Of a stretch of 38,061 nucleotides of DNA, positions 1 to 7,705 are shown one piece after another. How positions within the stretch are numbered: the stretch's first letter is position 1; each line of letters begins with the position of its first letter. The translations under genes were made by a program, and so were the position numbers. Below the pieces are notes generated by a model. That model was not told where the DNA came from. It did no database searches and was given only the letters and a program-made list of their open reading frames with translations. This DNA is from Krumholzibacterium sp965370495 (GTDB lineage: Bacteria > Krumholzibacteriota > Krumholzibacteriia > Krumholzibacteriales > Krumholzibacteriaceae). The DNA lies in contig CBDUUV010000010.1 in NCBI GenBank assembly GCA_965370495.1, forward strand, positions 1 to 38,061, read 5' to 3'.

Positions 1-603
1 TCTTGCCATTTTTATGCGGGCCGCGTTCCCCTCAACCGATAATATCGCCCGTGCATGCCCCGCTCTAAGCTTCCCCTCCTCAATAAATATCAGCACTTCC
101 TCTGGAAGGCCCAATAATCTTATGGTATTGGATACGGTGCTTCTGTCTTTTCCCAGAATCTCTGATATTTCCTTTATCGACAGGCCAAACTCTTTTTTCA
201 GGGCCTGGTATCCGCGTCCTTCTTCTACCGGATTGAGATCTTCTCTCTGAAGATTTTCCAGAAGCGCGAATTTAAGGGAATGGTTATTATCCACTTCCCG
301 TACAATAGCGGGAATAGTCGCTCTGCCCGCGATCTTCGATGCCCTGAGCCTCCGCTCTCCTACTACCAGCTGATACCTGTTTCCGCTGCGCCTTACTACT
401 ACCGGCTGGAGAACACCATCTTTCCTGATAGAGGCTGCAAGATCTTTCAGGTGAGCTTTGTCGAACCGTCTTCTCGGCTGATAAGGGTTGGGATCGATCT
501 GTTCGAGATCAAGTTCTTTGACCCTTTCGGTTTCAGCAACACTTTCCTTGAGATCCTGCGAGATCAGCGCTTCCAGCCCGCGGCCAAGCACTTTCCTTCT
601 CAT
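1..603 (-). CDS. parB: Chromosome partitioning protein ParB, C-terminus cut off by window edge
   Basis: ParB binds parS centromere sites, loads as a CTP-dependent sliding clamp and stimulates the ParA ATPase during origin segregation. Reading leftward from the ATG at 603-601, 201 codons are visible with no stop. The start MRRKVLGRGLEALI is typical of ParB. It is followed by IDPNPYQPRRRF (about residues 36-47), the CTP-binding box GERRLRA (82-88), ENLQREDLNPVEE (116-128) and a helix-turn-helix around GKDRSTVSNTIRLLGLP. The C-terminal dimerisation domain lies outside the window. The start overlaps the parA stop by four bases (ATGA), implying translational coupling. Two parS sites occur 2.2 kb away at 2768 and 2860. 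The identification is secure; only the C-terminus is unseen. Confidence 0.96.
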   Translation of the reverse strand, partial: MRRKVLGRGLEALISQDLKESVAETERVKELDLEQIDPNPYQPRRRFDKAHLKDLAASIRKDGVLQPVVVRRSGNRYQLVVGERRLRASKIAGRATIPAIVREVDNNHSLKFALLENLQREDLNPVEEGRGYQALKKEFGLSIKEISEILGKDRSTVSNTIRLLGLPEEVLIFIEEGKLRAGHARAILSVEGNAARIKMAR

Positions 604-1400
604 AGGGGCCCTCCGTTTTCTGCTTTGTATCCCGGTACTTTCCCGTTCTGTTTTTCGATCAGCTCCCTGGCCAGCCTCAGATAACTTTTTGCGCCTGAGC
701 TCTGTACGTCGTACAGTATTACCGGTTTGCCGAAACTCGGGCATTCGCTCAGCCTTACGTTCCTTGGAATTATACTGTCATAGACCTTTTCTCCGAAATA
801 TGAGATCGCCTCGTCTGCTACCTGTGTCGACAACCTGAGCCTCTTGTCGAACATTGTCAAAAGCACTCCCTCGATGCTGAGATCTGAATTGAGGTGTTTC
901 TGAACCATCCTTATCGTGCTGAGCAACTGGCTCAACCCCTCGAGAGCGTAATACTCGCACTGGATAGGGATCAGCACGGAATCCGCAGCCGTGAGCGTAT
1001 TCAGCGTGAGCAGCCCGAGGCTGGGAGGACAGTCGATGATAATATAATCATACTTGTCAACGAGTCCTGAAATCGCTGTTTTCAGCTTTCTTTCTCTGGC
1101 GATTTGTGACACCAGCTCGATTTCAGCACCGTTAAGCCTCGGGTGAGACGGTATCAGGTCCATCAAATCGGTTTTCTCAATAATATCCTCGGCTTTCACT
1201 TCACCCAGCAGGGCTTCATAGATCGTCGGCTGCCCTTCCCCGACCCTGACCCCCAACCCGCTGCTCGCATTTGCCTGCGGGTCTACATCGACAAGAAGCA
1301 CCCTGGCCTCCACCACACCAAGACTGGCGCAAAGATTGACAGCCGTAGTCGTCTTGCCGACACCGCCTTTCTGATTCGCAATAGCTATTATTTTACCCAT
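600..1400 (-). CDS. parA: Chromosome partitioning ATPase ParA (Soj family)
   Basis: ParA is a deviant-Walker P-loop ATPase that binds DNA nonspecifically when ATP-bound and moves ParB-parS complexes apart. The 266-residue protein opens with MGKIIAIANQKGGVGKTTTAVNL, in which KGGVGKTT is the deviant Walker A with its signature lysine. LLVDVDPQANAS follows at about 36-47 (Walker A' region), and DYIIIDCPPSLGLLTLNTL is Walker B. There is no N-terminal HTH, so this is the short chromosomal (type Ib/Soj-like) form rather than the long plasmid type. An AGGTG motif sits about 9 bases upstream of the ATG. It lies 35 bases downstream of the lipoprotein gene and overlaps parB by ATGA, so all three are probably co-transcribed. 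Confidence 0.97.
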   Translation of the reverse strand: MGKIIAIANQKGGVGKTTTAVNLCASLGVVEARVLLVDVDPQANASSGLGVRVGEGQPTIYEALLGEVKAEDIIEKTDLMDLIPSHPRLNGAEIELVSQIARERKLKTAISGLVDKYDYIIIDCPPSLGLLTLNTLTAADSVLIPIQCEYYALEGLSQLLSTIRMVQKHLNSDLSIEGVLLTMFDKRLRLSTQVADEAISYFGEKVYDSIIPRNVRLSECPSFGKPVILYDVQSSGAKSYLRLARELIEKQNGKVPGYKAENGGPL

Positions 1401-1435
1401 TATGCTCTTACACCTTTATTGAATGCTGGTTACAT

Positions 1436-2665
1436 CTATGGCTGGCTCATGAGCCATTCTGAAAAATCAACTGTTTTATCGGGCTGGCCATAGTCAAGCC
1501 CGTCAAAGATGATCCCGGAAATATCTTCTTCCAGAGTATATTCATTTCCCCAGTAATTATACCTTAGATCGACTTTCGTGCTTTCCCTGTAATACTGGTA
1601 CATCTTGACGGCATAGACATTCCCCGAGATATTTCCGCCGACAAGGATCGAGTTATAATTGATCACGGGCATCGCGTAGAATGACAGAAGAATACCTTCT
1701 TCGGAATTGCTCGCTATAGTGCAACCTGTGATCTCCACATCAAAAGCTATGTCCCCCTGCTCGTAATTCTCCTGCAATAATATCCCGTACGAGGAATTAT
1801 AGCTTATCGACGTCCCTTCGACCCTGACATATGAATCCACGATTTGTACACCGCCTCCATTATCCCAGATTCTGCCTCCGTTGATATAAACCGTTGAATC
1901 AAGGATATATACACCCCTGCCCGCCCCGTAATATATAAAGCAGGAATCGATCGACACGATGGCCCCGTCGCGAGCTTCGATGCCGTTTGCCGCCATCCTT
2001 ATGTTGGCATGACAAACATCTCCCCGGGCGTCATCCCCTTCGAAAACGATCCCCTTCCAGGCAGCATCATCGCCCGGGCAGGCGTTTGGCTTAAAGACAA
2101 CGGGTTCTTCCTCTGTGCCATTAATTTCTATTGTCCCTTCGATATTGAGCCCGCTGGTTGGCTGGTTGAATACCAGTGTTACGCCACTCCCGATCCTCAG
2201 TGTCGAGCCATATGATACCATCAACGGTTGGGCGGCATCGACCACATAAAACGGCACATTATTAACAAGCTCTGTAACTCCGGGATAGATAAACAATTCC
2301 GCTCCGACTTCAATAACTATATTATTTGACTTGTCCTCGATCCTGTCTGTCGCGGTCACCGTCACAGAATAGGTGCCTGGTTCGGGGGGGGCTGTCCATG
2401 TGACACATGCTCCCTCGCCGGAGGAAGGATCGAATTCGCCATCGGCCCCGGTCCACCGGTAAGTAACAGGATCGCCATCAGGGTCTACGGAGGTCGCGCA
2501 TAACACGACATCCCCACCGACACCAATATAGCAATTGGTTCTTGTTATCGTGGGCCTTGCGGGAGGCTTGTTATCGAAATCTATTGATGTATCACACCCG
2601 GCTACAACGGACAGGCCCCCGAGCAACGCCGCTAACACCTTAAAAACAAAACTTTTCGCACGCAT
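1436..2665 (-). CDS. Predicted lipoprotein with Ig/PKD-like domain and right-handed beta-helix
   Basis: The 409-residue protein has a lipoprotein signal: positively charged MRAKSFVFK, a hydrophobic stretch, then the lipobox V-A-G-C with the lipidated Cys at residue 24. Residues about 32-120 resemble a PKD/Ig-like beta-sandwich (for example DPDGDPVTYRWTG and GTYSVTVTATD). The rest (about 130-400) shows short repeating beta-strand turns rich in G, N, S and I with FYVV...GVTL...GTIEINGT patterns, typical of right-handed parallel beta-helix (NosD/pectate-lyase-like) proteins. It probably sits on the outer surface or in the periplasm; the ligand is unknown. GGAG lies about 8 bases before the ATG. 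It is first in the apparent lipoprotein-parA-parB unit, an unusual neighbour for a segregation operon. No catalytic residues could be recognised. Confidence 0.85.
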   Translation of the reverse strand: MRAKSFVFKVLAALLGGLSVVAGCDTSIDFDNKPPARPTITRTNCYIGVGGDVVLCATSVDPDGDPVTYRWTGADGEFDPSSGEGACVTWTAPPEPGTYSVTVTATDRIEDKSNNIVIEVGAELFIYPGVTELVNNVPFYVVDAAQPLMVSYGSTLRIGSGVTLVFNQPTSGLNIEGTIEINGTEEEPVVFKPNACPGDDAAWKGIVFEGDDARGDVCHANIRMAANGIEARDGAIVSIDSCFIYYGAGRGVYILDSTVYINGGRIWDNGGGVQIVDSYVRVEGTSISYNSSYGILLQENYEQGDIAFDVEITGCTIASNSEEGILLSFYAMPVINYNSILVGGNISGNVYAVKMYQYYRESTKVDLRYNYWGNEYTLEEDISGIIFDGLDYGQPDKTVDFSEWLMSQP

Positions 2666-2701
2666 ACAACACTCCCTGTTCTAACAGGCGGGACATAAGG
2701 A

Positions 2702-2730
2702 ATTATATCTTTGCGGGGTTTATAAATCAA
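2702..2730 (-). promoter_or_regulatory. Sigma70-type promoter for the lipoprotein-parAB unit
   Basis: Read on the minus strand, -35 TTGATT (2730-2725) and -10 TATAAT (2707-2702) are separated by exactly 17 bases. The -10 is a perfect consensus and the -35 matches five of the first five core positions (TTGAT). The start codon of the lipoprotein lies 37 bases further on. The first parS site is about 38 bases upstream of the -35, so ParB spreading from parS could repress this promoter (inference). Confidence 0.75.
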
Positions 2731-2767
2731 CTTAAAAGTGAGTTCTCGCTTGTTTTCCCGATGCCGG

Positions 2768-2783
2768 CGTTTCACGTGAAACG
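2768..2783. promoter_or_regulatory. parS: parS centromere site 1
   Basis: CGTTTCACGTGAAACG is a perfect 16-base palindrome that matches the 14-base core (GTTTCACGTGAAAC) of the widely conserved bacterial parS sequence; only the outermost base pair differs from TGTTTCACGTGAAACA. It lies in the short intergenic stretch between the lipoprotein promoter and the rsmG stop codon, 2.2 kb from parB. Confidence 0.96.
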
Positions 2784-2859
2784 GGTACCGGCCGGGGCCC
2801 GCGAGCCGGATTCGGGGCAAGGCCGCAAAGACAAGGCAGCCCCCACATTCCCGCCAAAA

Positions 2860-2877
2860 GCGTTTCACGTGAAACGC
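2860..2877. promoter_or_regulatory. parS: parS centromere site 2, overlapping the rsmG stop codon
   Basis: GCGTTTCACGTGAAACGC is a perfect 18-base palindrome containing the parS core, 92 or 93 bases from site 1. Read leftward in the rsmG frame it supplies CGT TTC ACG TGA, that is Arg-Phe-Thr-stop, so the last codons and the terminator codon of rsmG are made from the parS site. Confidence 0.96.
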
Positions 2878-3563
2878 CGGCGTTCCTCTCTCTGGCCTGC
2901 GCCCCGCTGAAAAGCAACCAGAAACCCTCTTCCTCCAGGGAGTTCTTCGGAAAGCTTGAGCTCCAGGCCGTCTTGTGAGCTTTTTTCCAACTCCCACTCC
3001 CAATCCCTTTCCTTTATGGTGATGTATATGCCTTTTTCCTTCAGAAGCCTTTCCGCGACCGGAAGCATCGTGGAAAGCCTGCCCGCCGCCTTCGAAACCA
3101 CCACCGCGAACCTCTCATCTTTCCCTTCCGCTGCTTCGCCAGCCAGTCTTACTCCACTAATATTCAACCTGGATATGAGCTGCCGGAGGAAAATAGCGGG
3201 TTTTTCTTTTCTTTCGAACAGGGTGATCTCCATGTTTGGCTCAACTATCTTCCAGACCATTCCCGGAAATCCGTACCCTGCCCCCACATCCCCAACCGTC
3301 ACTGCCTCTCCGGGAACACGCCCCCCTGGCCAGTTGCACCCGTTTCTCCTTGCGAACTCGAGCATATGCAGCGAATCTACGACTTGCCTTCCCAGCGATT
3401 CCTCCATGCTTCCCCTGGCGACCAGATGCATTCTCTCGCCCCAAAGCACATGCTCCCGCACGAACATTCCAAGCTTTTCGCCGCTTTCACCCATCAGGGC
3501 TTCCGGAAACGATTCTTCTATCAGGCCCGCGACCCTTTTCGATGCCTCTTCCAGCTCTTTCAT
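2865..3563 (-). CDS. rsmG: 16S rRNA (guanine-N7) methyltransferase RsmG (GidB)
   Basis: RsmG uses S-adenosylmethionine to methylate N7 of G527 (E. coli numbering) in 16S rRNA. The 232-residue protein carries the Rossmann SAM-binding motif DVGAGYGFPGM (about residues 92-102), the acidic strand LFERKEKPAIFLRQL, and the late motif VVSKAAGRLSTMLP where the family usually has SRA. Length is normal for the family (about 205-240). The ATG overlaps the mnmG stop by four bases (ATGA), the usual gene order. The final Arg-Phe-Thr-stop is encoded by a parS site, so the C-terminal tail after about residue 218 is probably not constrained by function. Loss of RsmG gives low-level streptomycin resistance in several bacteria (family knowledge). 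Confidence 0.94.
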   Translation of the reverse strand: MKELEEASKRVAGLIEESFPEALMGESGEKLGMFVREHVLWGERMHLVARGSMEESLGRQVVDSLHMLEFARRNGCNWPGGRVPGEAVTVGDVGAGYGFPGMVWKIVEPNMEITLFERKEKPAIFLRQLISRLNISGVRLAGEAAEGKDERFAVVVSKAAGRLSTMLPVAERLLKEKGIYITIKERDWEWELEKSSQDGLELKLSEELPGGRGFLVAFQRGAGQREERRRFT

Positions 3564-5473
3564 TCCTGTCCCTTTTTTGCCCCTGCCATCTCTTCGCGTT
3601 TTCTCCTTTTCCTGTCGAGAAATATCATCAGTATTGACAGGTCGGAATTTCTTACTCCCGCGATCCTTGACGCCCGGCCAAGAGTCTCTGGCTTGAATTT
3701 CTCGAGCTTTTCCCTCGCCTCAGTGCTTAACGCATCGATACAGAACGAAAAGTCGGCGGGAATCTTCATCTTGTCCATTTTCAATAATTTTTTTGCCAGT
3801 TTCTTCTGCCTGGCAATGTACCCGTCGTACTTAACCTCGATACTGAGCATCTCCCTCTCCCTGCTTCCCAGCCCGAGTTTCTCTCCTGGCAACACACTGT
3901 CCAGATCCTCGATGCTTACTCCCGGCCTCTGAGCAAGCTTGATCGCGCTGCGAGATCCGGTTGCAGAAATCGCGCTTGTCTTTTCGAGAATACGGTTGAA
4001 CTTTTCAGCAGGGATTACCTCGGCCATGAGCCTTCTTTTTGCTTTCAGGACACGTTTTTTCCGCTTTATCATCTCCTGCCACAAATCTTTTCCGAGAAGG
4101 CCAAATCTCACAGCATACCTGAAAAGCCTCTCATCGGCATTGTCCTGCCTCAATAACAACCGGTGTTCCGCTCTCGAAGTAAACATCCTGTACGGTTCAT
4201 CGATCTCCTTGGTAATCAGATCATCTATCATGACACCGGCATACGCCTGGTGGCGCCCGATAATGAAAGGCTCTTTGCCCCTTATGGACAGGCACGCGTT
4301 AATACCGGCAACCAGCCCCTGGGCAGCAGCTTCTTCATAACCGGATGTCCCATTAACCTGCCCGGCAAAATAAAGCCCCTCTATTCTTCTTGACTCCAAT
4401 GTAGAGTGGATCTGGTAAGGAGGATAAAAATCGTATTCTATAGCATACCCGTACCTTATGATCTCCGCCTCTTCAAGCCCCCGGATAGTCCTGATCATCT
4501 CTATCTGAATATCATCCGGAAGGCTTGTGGAAAGACCGTTTATATATATCTCGTCCGATTCGGCCCCTTCCGGTTCCAGAAATATCTGGTGCCGGTCTTT
4601 TTCTGAAAACCTTACAACTTTATCCTCTATCGACGGGCAGTAACGCGGGCCTGTCCCCTGAATCTGCCCCGAGAAAAGCGGCGCTCTGTCGATGTTTTGC
4701 CTGATTATGTCGTGGGTTCTTTTATTCGTGTGCGTGATATGGCACGAGATCTGTTCGCCCTCGAGTTTGCCGGTCCTGAAAGAAAACGGAACCGGAAACT
4801 CGTCTCCAGGCTGCTCTGCGCACTGTGAAAAATCTATACTGTCTTTTCTCAGCCTTGCAGGTGTTCCCGTCTTCAGCCTTTCTCTTTCTATCCCCAGGCT
4901 CGCAAGATCGTCCGACAGATTGCATGAAGGCGGTTCGCCTTCCCTGCCACCCGGAATCTTTCTTTCCCCGATATGCATCAACCCGTTTGGAAATGTGCCG
5001 AGGGCCATGATAACTTTTCTGCCGCTTATCCTCTCGCCCCCGGCCGCCACACCCGTTACTGTCCCCGCTTCTACGATCAACCTTTCCACTTCCGCCTCTA
5101 TAATATCAAGCCCCTGCCGGGAAATCAGCGCCTGAAGCATATATTCGTGGTACCTTTTTTTGTCCGCCTGTGCTCTCGGCGACCATACCGCCGGGCCCTT
5201 GGACCTGTTGAGCATCTTGAACTGGATACCGGCCTGGTCGATGCACAGGCCCATCTCTCCACCCATCGCATCGATCTCCCTGACCAGCTGTCCCTTTGCC
5301 AGCCCCCCGATAGCAGGGTTGCAGGGCATCCTGGCGATATCACCGATATTTATCGTGATCATCAGAGTCTGGTGTCCCATCCTTGCGGCAGCCAGCGCCG
5401 CTTCACATCCCGCATGTCCCCCACCAACTACTATCACATCATATCTGTTCTCAGTACTCTTATTAATAATCAT
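3560..5473 (-). CDS. mnmG: tRNA uridine-5-carboxymethylaminomethyl modification enzyme MnmG (GidA)
   Basis: MnmG is the FAD-binding partner of MnmE. Together they add a carboxymethylaminomethyl (or aminomethyl) group to wobble U34 of certain tRNAs using methylene-tetrahydrofolate. The 637-residue product starts with the dinucleotide fold VIVVGGGHAGCEAALAAARMG. It shows the family signatures MPCNPAIGGLAKGQLVREID, SKGPAVWSPRAQADK, LKTGTPARL and YCPSIEDKVVRF, and the C-terminal GYEEAAAQGLVAGINA segment. The length (about 620-640 expected) fits full function. It follows mnmE by 36 bases and overlaps rsmG by four, the canonical mnmE-mnmG-rsmG block near oriC. A weak upstream Shine-Dalgarno suggests translation may depend on coupling within the operon. 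Confidence 0.97.
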   Translation of the reverse strand: MIINKSTENRYDVIVVGGGHAGCEAALAAARMGHQTLMITINIGDIARMPCNPAIGGLAKGQLVREIDAMGGEMGLCIDQAGIQFKMLNRSKGPAVWSPRAQADKKRYHEYMLQALISRQGLDIIEAEVERLIVEAGTVTGVAAGGERISGRKVIMALGTFPNGLMHIGERKIPGGREGEPPSCNLSDDLASLGIERERLKTGTPARLRKDSIDFSQCAEQPGDEFPVPFSFRTGKLEGEQISCHITHTNKRTHDIIRQNIDRAPLFSGQIQGTGPRYCPSIEDKVVRFSEKDRHQIFLEPEGAESDEIYINGLSTSLPDDIQIEMIRTIRGLEEAEIIRYGYAIEYDFYPPYQIHSTLESRRIEGLYFAGQVNGTSGYEEAAAQGLVAGINACLSIRGKEPFIIGRHQAYAGVMIDDLITKEIDEPYRMFTSRAEHRLLLRQDNADERLFRYAVRFGLLGKDLWQEMIKRKKRVLKAKRRLMAEVIPAEKFNRILEKTSAISATGSRSAIKLAQRPGVSIEDLDSVLPGEKLGLGSREREMLSIEVKYDGYIARQKKLAKKLLKMDKMKIPADFSFCIDALSTEAREKLEKFKPETLGRASRIAGVRNSDLSILMIFLDRKRRKREEMAGAKKGQE

Positions 5474-5509
5474 TATCGATAACCTGGTATCTGCTTTCGT
5501 TGCTATGTT

Positions 5510-6877
5510 TTACTTTCCAATACAAAACCGGTCAAAAATCGTTTCGAGCACCTCTTCGGCTATGGATCTCCCCGTTACTTTCCCAAAAGCACCGGCTACT
5601 TCCATGAGTTCCAGGCTCAGGATCTCAACTGCTCCGCCCCTTTCAATTTCTCTTTCCAGCCTCCGCAGCGCTTCCGCTGCCTCCCTGAGCGCCGCTGCCT
5701 GCCTTGCATTCAGGGCCCCCCTCTCCCTGATCGTGTCGGCCGCGCTGTTTCTCACGGTTCTTTGATATATCGCCTGCTTCAACCCGGGGAGCCCCTTCCC
5801 GGTAACTGCCGATACCTTTATTACCATGCAAGCTCTGTCTTTTCCTGATATCTTTTTTATAGAGGCTTTAAACTCCTTGTCGCTCTTGTTGATAACTACT
5901 ATATGGTTTCTGTCTCTGATCAGATCCAGTTCTTTTCCCGTCTCCTCTGTCCACTCTATACTTCCATCGATTACAAACATGACAAGGTCCGCCTCGCCGG
6001 CTGCTTTCCTTCCGATTTCCATCCCCCGCGTTTCGATCTCGCATTCCGTACGGGCGATCCCTGCCGTGTCTTCGAGATAGTATGTGAATCCTTCGATATG
6101 TATCCTTTCCCTGATAAGGTCTCTTGTCGTTCCCGGTACCGGTGATACGATTGCCCTTTCTTCTCCAAGCAAAGCATTATAAATACTGCTCTTACCCGCA
6201 TTCCTCGGGCCAAGTATCGTTACCCTTATTCCGTTTCTGAGCTTCTTTCCCGCAATCTCCGAATTGATAAGTTCCTTAAGCTCCTGAATCATCCCGCTTG
6301 CGAACGACATGAGCCCTGATCGGCCATACATCTCGATATCTTCTTCCGGGAAATCGATTGAGGCTTCAACGAGCGCGAGTTGTTCAAGGAGTTTTTTTTC
6401 GAGCCCTTTTATCTTCCGCGACAACTTGCCTTCGAGTTGCTGAAGCGCAACCCTGCTCTGCAGGCGCGTCTCGGCAGAAATAAGGTCTGCGACAGCCTCT
6501 GCCTGCACCAGGTCCAGCCGCCCGTTGAGATACGCTCTTTTTGTGAACTCTCCGTGGCCCGCATGTGCCGCGCCGAGAAATATTGTTTCTTCGATTATTT
6601 CGGATGTTATATGCATGCTTCCGTGGCAGGATATCTCCACCACATCCTCGCCGGTATACGTGTTCGGCCCGCGCATGACTGTGGCCAGAACTTCGTCCAG
6701 GACTTCCCCCCTGGAGTTTCTAAGAATTCTCCTGTGTGTTTTATGGGATTCCCACGGGTGCGCGGTCTGAACCATCCCCTCGAGAATAGCCACCGCGTCC
6801 GGCCCTGATAACCTGATCACCGCGATCCCCGATTCTCCCGGGGGTGTGCTCAGGGCTACAACAGTTTCTCCATACAT
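5510..6877 (-). CDS. mnmE: tRNA modification GTPase MnmE (TrmE)
   Basis: MnmE is the potassium-activated GTPase and folate-binding subunit of the U34 tRNA-modifying MnmEG complex. The 455-residue protein has the N-terminal folate-binding domain (MYGETVVALSTPPGESGIAVIRLSG), a central helical domain, and an inserted G domain with P-loop GPRNAGKSS (about residues 222-230), PGTTRD switch I, DTAG and NKSD. It ends in the invariant FCIGK tetrahydrofolate-site motif whose Cys is needed for activity. The P-loop reads GPRN rather than the common GRPN, a conservative swap. It starts 3 bases after the khpB stop, so it lies in the same transcript. Confidence 0.97.
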   Translation of the reverse strand: MYGETVVALSTPPGESGIAVIRLSGPDAVAILEGMVQTAHPWESHKTHRRILRNSRGEVLDEVLATVMRGPNTYTGEDVVEISCHGSMHITSEIIEETIFLGAAHAGHGEFTKRAYLNGRLDLVQAEAVADLISAETRLQSRVALQQLEGKLSRKIKGLEKKLLEQLALVEASIDFPEEDIEMYGRSGLMSFASGMIQELKELINSEIAGKKLRNGIRVTILGPRNAGKSSIYNALLGEERAIVSPVPGTTRDLIRERIHIEGFTYYLEDTAGIARTECEIETRGMEIGRKAAGEADLVMFVIDGSIEWTEETGKELDLIRDRNHIVVINKSDKEFKASIKKISGKDRACMVIKVSAVTGKGLPGLKQAIYQRTVRNSAADTIRERGALNARQAAALREAAEALRRLEREIERGGAVEILSLELMEVAGAFGKVTGRSIAEEVLETIFDRFCIGK

Positions 6878-6880
6878 GTT

Positions 6881-7579
6881 CTATCTTCTGTTATAGCGGT
6901 TGTCTCTCCTGTTCTGCTTTCCATTGGCAGAGATGACCACTTTCCTCATCTCGCCGTTTCCAACAGTATATGTAGAGATGCCTGCCTGGTTTGTAAGTGT
7001 CATATGGATGATTCTTCTTTCAGAGGCCTTCATCGGCTCCAGGCTGACATCCCTGCCGCTATTTCTGGCTCTTTCGGCCGCTTTCGCCGCTTTTTCTGTC
7101 AGGATCTCCTGCCTTTTCTTCAGATAGCCGCCCACGTCGAGAGTAAGTCTCTGGTATCCACCCATGCGCCGCGATATAATCCTTCCGACAAGGTGCTGCA
7201 GAGAGCTCAGCGTATCACCCTTGCGGCCGATAAGTAACCCGTCGACTCCCGCTGTTTCGATATTTATATATATCGCATCGTCAAGAGTGCCTGTAAACAA
7301 TCTGTAGTTTACGTCAAGGCCTTTCATGATCAACCCCGTCACTTCGTCAGCTATCTCTTCGATATTATTTGAACTTTTTTTCCTCGAGACCTTTACCCTC
7401 GCTGCCTTGGAGCCGAAAATACTCAAAACGCCCTTTTGGCCGGGATCCAGTATTTCTATATTCACGTCTTCTACATTTACACCCAGCTCCCTGAGCCCTT
7501 TTTCAAGTGCTTTTTCCACCGTTTTTCCTGTTGCTTCCACCGAATTCTGTTGCTGCCTGCTCTTTCCATATTTATCCAT
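6881..7579 (-). CDS. khpB: RNA-binding protein KhpB/Jag (Jag-N, KH and R3H domains)
   Basis: KhpB (Jag, SpoIIIJ-associated protein) is an RNA-binding protein usually encoded next to yidC; in Firmicutes it pairs with KhpA and influences cell division and membrane protein insertion. The 232-residue product shows a Jag N-terminal domain (about residues 14-65, with VEKALEKGLRELGV and GVLSIFGSKAARV). A KH domain with GxxG loop LLIGRKGDTLSSLQHL follows (about 130-150), then an R3H domain with RRIIHMTL near 188-196. The C-terminal tail is short, Arg/Asn-rich and basic. A strong CAGGAG precedes the ATG. It lies 126 bases downstream of yidC and 3 bases upstream of mnmE. The domain set is clear; its RNA targets here are unknown. 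Confidence 0.93.
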   Translation of the reverse strand: MDKYGKSRQQQNSVEATGKTVEKALEKGLRELGVNVEDVNIEILDPGQKGVLSIFGSKAARVKVSRKKSSNNIEEIADEVTGLIMKGLDVNYRLFTGTLDDAIYINIETAGVDGLLIGRKGDTLSSLQHLVGRIISRRMGGYQRLTLDVGGYLKKRQEILTEKAAKAAERARNSGRDVSLEPMKASERRIIHMTLTNQAGISTYTVGNGEMRKVVISANGKQNRRDNRYNRR

Positions 7580-7705
7580 CGTTATTCTCCTGTTCGGTCA
7601 TCTGATATTCCGGGCTCTCCGGCCGTCCCTTTTTCACGCTTTACCCTACGCCGTGTCCCGGGCGCCTTTTTGATATTTTTTCCGGGGAGTTTCCTGCTCC
7701 TCCTG

